From NCBI GenBank assembly GCA_030407005.1, contig JAUDYN010000004.1:2914001-2978000 (forward strand): a stretch of 64,000 nt of DNA. The letters are read 5' to 3'. Shown here in pieces: positions 57,511-64,000 of this stretch (positions are counted from its first letter, which is position 1; each line of letters starts with the position of its first letter). Both the position numbers and the translations under genes were made by a program. The notes beneath the pieces are model-generated. The model saw only the letters and a program-made list of their open reading frames with translations. It was not told the origin of the DNA and searched no databases. This stretch comes from Desarmillaria ectypa (taxonomy: Eukaryota; Basidiomycota; Agaricomycetes; Agaricales; Physalacriaceae).

Positions 57511-59626
57511 ATGTTCCACGCGGCGCGATATGGTCCTTATCCTCCCCTGAACACGGAAACTTCAACGTCTGAACGGGAAGAGTGTGTCGGATCCCACTGT
57601 TCTTGTGCTGTTTCCTTATTTTCCCTCGCGATCCAGGTTTATCGTGTTCAATCCTGCCAATGGGCAGGAGCTTTCCAGGTCCGTAAACTATTCAATCCAT
57701 GGGGAGACTCGCTGACTTGGTGCCGCAGGATCTGGACGACGTCCCAAGAGGAAGTGGAAACAACAATTAATCGCGCCCAGGAAGCATTTGACTCTGGGTC
57801 GTGGTCAAAAGCTTCGACGTTTGCCAGGGCCAAAGTCTTGACCAACCTTGCCCGTATTTTGGAATCCCATCTTCCTGAGATGGCTACGATGGAATCGCTT
57901 CAGACAGGAAGGACAATAAGGGAGATGCGTGCGCAATTAGGACGCTTACCTGAATGGATGTGCGTTGACACCTGCTGAGCTTGACATTCGTCAAATGAAC
58001 GCTTGTTTCAGCGATTATTATGCTGCTCTGCTTCGGACAAGTCAAGGTTTTGTCGCACCAACACAAGGTCCTCTTCTAAACTATGTCCAACGCATCCCCC
58101 TGGGGGTAGTCGCCCAGATAACCCCTTTCAACCACCCTCTGTTGATCGCCATAAAGAAGATCGCACCAGCACTGGCTGCGGGCAACAGTGTCATAGTGAA
58201 GCCATCTGAGGTAGTAGGACCAGCTCTTTGCATGTATCTGCTGACTGGATCATGTAGTGGGCACCAATTACCGTTCTTGAGTTTGCCAAAATAGCCGAGG
58301 AAGCAGGTGGTAAGAAACTGTATTGTGTATTGTGGTGTGGATTTTATGGTCTGAGCCTCAGTGCCTACCGGTGTATTAACCGTGCTTCCTGGCTTTGGGC
58401 AAACTACTGGAAAAGCAATCATCAGTAGTCCTTTGATTCGCAAAGTGGACGTCACTGTAAGACATCTAAGCCCCTTGATACCTATAACTAATGGAAGTCT
58501 CGTAGGCGGGTACACAAACTGGGCGTGTAATTGGAAGTATCGTTGGCTCAAATCTCGCGTCTTTCACTGCTGAGCTCGGAGGAAAGGTACTTCTTGACTG
58601 GTTCCAGTCGTCGGAACGCTCACGCATACTCATAGGCTCCAATCGTCATTTTTAATGACGCAGATCTTGTTTCTGCAGTCAATGGTGCAGCCTTTGCTTC
58701 ATTTGTTGCCTCAGGCCAGACATGCGTGTCAGGTACTCGACTGATAATACAAGATGGTATCTACGATGCTTTCATGGACCTCTTCCTGAAAAAGGTAGAA
58801 AGCATCTATAGGCGTATGGGTGACCGTGCGTTCTCGTTCACATCTAAAGTTGGACATTATCACTGATTTCGTTCTAGCCATAAATCCAAAATCTACAATG
58901 GGCACGGTCATATCTCCTCAGAGCCTTAACCGCATTGAGGGTATGATGTCGCGCACCAAAGGCAAAGTCATATTTGGCGGTCAAAAAATGTCTGGAAAAT
59001 CTGAGTTAGACAATTTTGACTTCTCGCAAGGAAGCTTCTTCTCACCCACAGTAGTCGTTGACATCGATACCAGCGATGAGTTGTGGGCTGAAGAAGTCTT
59101 CGGTCCTGTAGTAGTTGTGAACCGGTTTTCCGTGAGTACCATTGTCTGAATCTGAAGCGTCTGACGCGTCTGATGCTGATGTATTTCCTTCCAGGCGGAA
59201 GGGGATGGTGTCACGTTGGCTAATGCATGCAAGTACGGTCTAGGGGCCGGTATCTGGACCTCTAACCTTTCCAGGGCGCATCGCGTTGCCGCTGACATTC
59301 AGGCTGGGCTCTGCTGGGTGAATACCCACCACCGGAATGACCCGAGCTCACCTTGGTAGGCTTCATACATCCAATATCTAATGCATATGATTCACATGTA
59401 TATGCAAACAGGGGAGGAATGAAAGAAAGCGGCATTGGCAGAGAAAACGGCCTTGAGGCTTTGGAATCATGTTGGTCCAGTATCGTCCTTTTCTGACAAT
59501 TTTAATCTAAGCTCCGTTTTAGATTCTCAGAGCAAATCTACTATTGTGAATATTGCACCAGCAGAGACAACAAGAATAACCGACGACTGGTTCTCTGAAG
59601 AACCCGAAGGAAAACGGTACGGTTGA
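57511..59626 (+). CDS. NAD(P)-dependent aldehyde dehydrogenase
   Basis: Oxidises an aldehyde to the acid. Sequence wording is closest to fungal salicylaldehyde/vanillin-type dehydrogenases as I remember them. Exons 57511-57581 (tentative), 57637-57678, 57729-57959, 58012-58210, 58258-58309, 58362-58456, 58506-58586, 58636-58825, 58878-59131, 59195-59355, 59412-59470 and 59523-59626 give 512 residues. Catalytic features are [36 protein letters not shown] with the general-base Glu, the nucleophile Cys in [31 protein letters not shown] and [13 protein letters not shown] with [13 protein letters not shown]. The N-terminus is weak. The usual LFINNEF segment before VFNPANGQ is missing, so the true first exon(s) may lie upstream. 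Confidence 0.9.
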
Positions 59627-59805
59627 GATTTGAAGCGATGTCAGTAGCCTGAGACCGGATTTATATATACTTGTCGAACTCGTAACGTTGTATAAGTAAA
59701 TGCAGTTAGCATACGGGGATTGAAGAGGAAAAACGTTTCACCCGTCGGGCCGTCCGGTCATCGTCCAGCGACAGACCCAATAAGGAATCTCACGTCTCAC
59801 CATAA

Positions 59806-61472
59806 ATGCACTTTTCGAAGACCTATGCCCAGCTCTTACTCAGTCTACCACCACAACTCCGCGACAATGCCATACAGTATCGTCAGGTATGACTTTTGCA
59901 TCCTTGTAGCCACTCATTAATATTATCGCAGCTGAAAAAACTTATCAATCAAATCGTGCTTGAGCTCACATCGCTGGGGCTGAGTCCAGCTATTCTCCAA
60001 GAGCATCTACTGCAGGGAGGCGATGAGAAGGGCAAAGGGAAGCAGGTAGAGAAGCTCATTGACGGATACAAAGTTGTGTACGAGGTAAATGAGGAGTCTG
60101 GCCACATTGAACCTCGGCTGCGATTTTGGGTTACACTTCCTGATCCTACCACGAGCGATGGTCACGGAACCGACGAAGGAGAATCCATTGTCAGCCCTGC
60201 ACTGGGAGAACCTGGTCCAAGTTTATTGTGGGTGCTGCAACGGAAGACGAATCAGGCAACGGAGCCTCCGACAAAAATGGCGTAAGTCCGTCTGATAGCT
60301 TTCTCCAGAATGAGTGCTGATTATTATGTCCAGTGGTGGGATATCGCAGGAAGTAGTGATACCCCTCGTTTCCGACTCTGCTTTCTTCCAATTGCTCTCT
60401 ACTGCCCTCAAAGCCATGTCGGATCATCTGGCTACCGTTCAGCTCGAGTTTTCCCAGACGCTTCACGACTTATCCCGAACAATATCCGATTCTGCTCGGC
60501 CCGCATCAGCGACAGCTTCAGGGTTTCGTCCCTATTCAATATTGACACATCCAGGGGCTATCACTATTGGCACTGCTGGGTCGGCTAAGAAGGTTCGTCT
60601 AAAAATACACTTTACGCTTTCAAACCAACGAATTTCCAGACGGACCTAAATGCATGGCGGGAAATATTTCAGCTATACGTTGAGATTGAACCATTTGAGA
60701 GCGTCAGCGAAGCTTCTCCCGGTGAACGCTCTGTCGGGGAAAGCGAGAAGAGGCTGAAGCTATTTGTGGAACAGGTCACTCAGCGAGGCTTAGGGGATGA
60801 GAGGCAGCTCAAGATGAAGAACAGTCGAGCGGCATTGGAATCCTTCCTGAAGCTCAATATGTTCATTCTACATGTGAAAAAGGTATGTTACCCTTGACAT
60901 CAGGAGGCACAGTTACCAACTGTCCTTAGTTTCAATCCGCCAACTCTGAGGCCACGCGTAAAATCCTCAAGAAACATGCCAAACGTACTGCGTTACAGCT
61001 GCCGGACACGACCGATCACGATCTCGTCATACAATCTAAATCTGTGTCGCTGCCTCGCATCCTAGTACAAGCTATCGGGGAGATCCTTCTCCCTGTTATC
61101 CCCCATCTAGACGATTATGCGTGTCTAATATGCACGAACATCGCGTTCAAGCCAATTCGTCTCAGTTGCGGGCATCTCTTCTGTGCACGGTGTCTTGTCA
61201 AGATGCAGAAACGAGGCCAAGGCGACTGCCCGATGTGTAGAGCGCCAACGGTCCTATGTGCCGATCGATGTGCGTGCCTTCTTTGCTCGTTTCTCTCAAT
61301 GTTGACTTGCGTTCATTTTTCAGCCAATGTGGATTGGGCTTTACTCAATTTTATGCAGGACTGGTTCCCTGTCGAGTCAAAGCAGAAGCTGAAGGACAAT
61401 GAGAAGGAAGCCGCTCGGGAACAGATGCTGGAACTAGGGATCGACCCCGAACAAGGATGCAAGATCATGTAG
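59806..61472 (+). CDS. SPX-RING E3 ubiquitin ligase
   Basis: Exons 59806-59886, 59932-60281, 60334-60592, 60640-60882, 60930-61269 and 61324-61472 give 473 residues. The N-terminus is an SPX domain split over five exons: MHFSKTYAQLLLSLP, the helix LKKLINQIVLELTS, AFFQLLSTALKAMSDHLA, KNSRAALESFLKLNMFILHVKKF and a SATRKILKKHAKRT-like end with the Lys cluster that binds inositol pyrophosphates in SPX proteins. A C3HC4 RING follows: CLICTNIAFKPIRLSCGHLFCARCL, then GDCPMCRAP. Such SPX-RING proteins are found in filamentous fungi (RING-14 type). A role in phosphate-linked ubiquitination is inferred from the domains only. The ATG was chosen because homology begins right there, with the first splice falling in QYRQ|LKK. 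Confidence 0.92.
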
Positions 61473-61660
61473 TATATATCACTTATTACTAACATAATTC
61501 ACACGGAGAAAGGACCATGAGGGGGTTATGGATGTCATACAGCAGTTTATTTAGTACTGATGCTAAAGAATATTCTACGCATGCTTTCTTAATACAATAC
61601 CCGACATTCAAACAACCCCTCTTGGGTCTCCTGCCCGTAGCCAGTGAGGAGACGACAGTA

Positions 61661-63123
61661 CTAATCATCCTCGAGCATCTGTTCCAATGTTGCCTGCTCG
61701 TAATTTTTATTCAGCGCCTCGATAAATTCATCCAAGCCGTTGCTCTCCAAAACAGCCGACAAATTTATCATGCTAAGGCCTATCCGATGGTCCGTAACGC
61801 GCTCCTACATACCAGTCAAACCTAAATGTAGTAGTAGCTCCGAGCGAAAAGTGCTCACCTGTGCGTAGTTATACGTTCGGATTTTGTCACTCCGATCTAC
61901 ACCGGACACCAGACTGTTCTTTGTCGCACGTCGCTGGGCAATATCTCGAATGATCTTTTGGTCCATGAGACGAGCTTGAAGAACTTGGAATGCACGGCGT
62001 TTATTCTGAGTGCCGTATTGAAACCAGGAGCCTGAAAGAAAGGAATGATACGTTACCTGATGCTGGCTCCGCTCATCTTGCATGGAGACCGTTATACCAG
62101 ATGGTATATGTGTCAAGCGGACCGCCGATTCTGTTTTGTTGACGTGCTACAGCAAACTTAGCTGAATTCCTGCCGATGAATGGACACCCACCTGCCCTCC
62201 GGCACCGCGAGCACGCATAACTTCTAGTTTGATGTCTTCCATTTTATATAACGGTTCATCTTGCGTGTCTTTTTCCTCGGCTAGTGGAAGAACCTGAAAT
62301 CATTCAGTTCCAAGCGATAGATTGAAGATACAGAGAAAGCGTACGATGACAGCAACAGTACTGGTGTGGACACGTCCGCTAGCATCAGTAGACGGTACCC
62401 GCTGCACACGATGCACTCCACTCTCCCAACGCAACCTGTCATACGCCCCTGGACCCTTCACCTCCATGATGGCATCCCTCGTCCCTCCCTGTTCCAGCTC
62501 ATTGACTGCCATCATCGTCCACTTCCATCGCTGTGCAGTGGCATACCGCTGGTACATCCGTAGCATGTCAGCAAGAAAAAGGGACGACTCCACTCCTCCC
62601 ACACCAGATTTCAACTCCACGAGAGCAGAATAGTGGGCAGTGGGGGACGATGCTTTAAGGAGGGCGGGTAAAGTCGTGTCGACGATTTCTTCCACCTTCT
62701 CCTCAAGCGAGTGGTACTCTTCTTCCGCCATTAAGCGCATCGTTGGATCGGGGTCAGCCAGGAGAGACTTGGTATCCTCGAGAAGCTACTATAAAGTGCA
62801 TTGGCGAGTTGACTTGAAAAGGCAGCAATGAGCACTGACCCGACGGGAGTTATTCAATTCATCCCACGCCTCTTGGAGCCTGTCAGATTCCTTGATCTTT
62901 TTTAACCGTGCTATATCCTCTGGCTTGGAAGTGCCTTCGGATATCTGAAGTCGACGGAAATGTCAGGAAAACAGTAGCTGGCTGAAGCAGAAAAACGCGC
63001 CTGTGACAATATTTGGGTGCGTTCATTGATTCTTTTCTCGACGACGCGTAGAAGCCTGTATGTGTCGCTTGATTGTTGTAGTCGGATGTAACTCGTTGCA
63101 AATCTACGACAGTGACGGAACAT
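61661..63123 (-). CDS. MRF1: Mitochondrial peptide chain release factor 1
   Basis: Reads UAA/UAG in mitochondria and triggers release of the finished chain. Exons 63123-63001, 62944-62840, 62785-62345, 62293-62192, 62146-62057, 62005-61859 and 61804-61661 give 383 residues. Landmarks are an Arg-rich targeting-like start ([17 protein letters not shown]), the coiled-coil domain 1, [18 protein letters not shown], the codon-recognition PST tripeptide in [13 protein letters not shown], the catalytic GGQ in RGAGGQ followed by [24 protein letters not shown], and YNYAQ with [10 protein letters not shown]. The first intron begins with GC (CAG|GCGCGT). An intron falls exactly after GGQ. It is divergent from the methylesterase gene with 83 bp between starts. 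Confidence 0.95.
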
Positions 63124-63206
63124 GCAGAGGCAAAAGAAAACGAGTATTCCGTTTAAGGCAAGAACAAGGTATCTACGGCCCGATATCCCACATCCCGACC
63201 GTCACC

Positions 63207-64000
63207 ATGTCCGACCTCTACCGTTCTGCCATGAGCGCACGTATAGCGAAACTGCCAGAAATTCCTCACACCGAAGCTGATGAAGATGAGGAGTCTGCTG
63301 ATTCTCTTGGATCTCTTCCTGGAAGCGGGCTGGGGCCTCCAGCATTGTAGATTCCCTTCCCTTCTACTCGTGGTTATCTGCAACTTACACCCTTTGAAAG
63401 GCCTGCCCATACGCGAAGGAATAAACAGAAACATGTTCCAGATCCAGAATTTGCACCTATATCAGCGTCCACTTTCTTTGTTGATGCTGCCCAAGTGGAG
63501 GTACCATCAAGAAATCTGGATTGTCGCATATATTATACACCGCCGAAATTCGCAGATGGGACAGTGATGGTGTGCCACCACGGCGCTGGCTACTCTGGCT
63601 TGAGTTTTGCGTGTTTTGCCAAAGAGATATCCGATATTACCAAAGACGAATGTGGTGTCCTGGCCTTGGATGCTCGACGGCATGGTGGGTGAAAGATTTA
63701 GACGTCGATATTCCAACAGTTGTCTGACCGACAAGTATGCAGGGAAGACAACTACCTCTCAAACAGATGATGATCTATCCATAGATGTTCTTGTAGAAGA
63801 CTTTATCCAGGTTATCAAGACCGTGTTCCCGGAGCCCCAGAAGGCGCCCACGTTACTGGTGAGCAACTTGAGCTTTGCCAAAGCAGCTCCCGAGCTACAA
63901 TGGCACAGTTAGTCGGCCATAGCATGGGGGGTTCCGTCGTTGTTCGCGCCTGCCCTGTATTCTTGGACCTGAAGTATAGAGTTGCTGGTGTTGCCGTAAT
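63207..64000 (+). CDS. PPE1: Protein phosphatase methylesterase 1 (3' end missing)
   Basis: Serine hydrolase that removes the C-terminal methyl ester of the PP2A catalytic subunit. Exons 63207-63346, 63401-63684, 63743-63858 and 63909 onward encode 210 visible residues. The N-terminus is MSDLYRSAMSARIAKLPEIP followed by an acidic stretch. The alpha/beta-hydrolase core then shows FAPISASTFF, CRIYYTPPK, MVCHHGAGYSGLSFA, VLALDARRHG, TQ/TDDDLSIDVLVEDF and the nucleophile elbow GHSMGGSVVVR. The catalytic Asp and His lie beyond the window. The first intron (63347-63400, 54 nt) removes an in-frame TAG at 63348. Confidence 0.94.

Noticed and set aside
59966..60300. Minus-strand frames overlapping the SPX-RING gene and alternative plus frames
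   Set aside because: These are shadows of the SPX exons. The exon chain from 59806 explains the whole region with correct phases.

Overview
This window is nuclear DNA from a filamentous fungus, almost certainly a basidiomycete of the Agaricomycetes. The evidence is the high intron density (up to 17 exons per gene, GT-AG introns mostly 45-60 nt), a FunK1-type fungal protein kinase, a pair of cysteine-rich secreted proteins of a kind found in mushrooms, an SPX-RING protein and an LCL2-type secreted protein. Most reading frames are exon pieces, so genes were rebuilt by joining exons through GT-AG (rarely GC-AG) junctions that keep the frame and restore recognisable family sequence. I saw no rRNA, tRNA, CRISPR array or intact mobile element.

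Layout. 1-1737: cactin (splicing factor), minus strand, running off the left edge. 3145-3965: secreted protein A. 5004-7345: mitochondrial ClpX with 17 exons. 7514-8381: RanBP1 (minus), sharing a short promoter with a p24 cargo receptor (8525-9384). 9566-10556: tRNA 2'-phosphotransferase. 11735-14538: FunK1 kinase, followed by a tandem copy that has lost almost the whole kinase domain (15040-15665). 16248-18687: a WG/GW-repeat protein (minus), divergent from an MPDU1-like PQ-loop protein (18994-19836). 20168-21061: secreted protein B (minus), a paralogue of A. 21.1-24.2 kb is gene-poor and holds a decayed transposase. 24244-25509: single-pass membrane protein.

25683-33861 is dense: homoisocitrate dehydrogenase (lysine synthesis) divergent from a Cdt2/DTL WD40 protein, then dihydroorotase (pyrimidine synthesis) divergent from a kinesin-8. 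33.9-40.6 kb holds no gene I can support. 40.6-42.8 kb carries a likely Pol I factor (Rrn11-like) divergent from an Laa2-like AP-1 accessory protein. After another gap come a small Cys-rich peptide gene (44826-45371), SF3B6/p14, a four-helix membrane protein, LCL2, a disordered basic protein and the 16-exon largest subunit of RNA polymerase I (50753-56693). The right end holds an aldehyde dehydrogenase, an SPX-RING E3 ligase, mitochondrial release factor 1 and the first part of protein phosphatase methylesterase 1, which runs off the right edge.

Most genes are housekeeping genes in divergent pairs with intergenic gaps of 80-300 bp. They do not form a metabolic cluster. The accessory parts are the secreted-protein pair, the FunK1 duplication and the gene-poor stretches. 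I found no convincing new defence, toxin or biosynthetic system. The most unusual signals are the microexons that split catalytic motifs, the WG-repeat protein and the conserved promoter element of the secreted paralogues.
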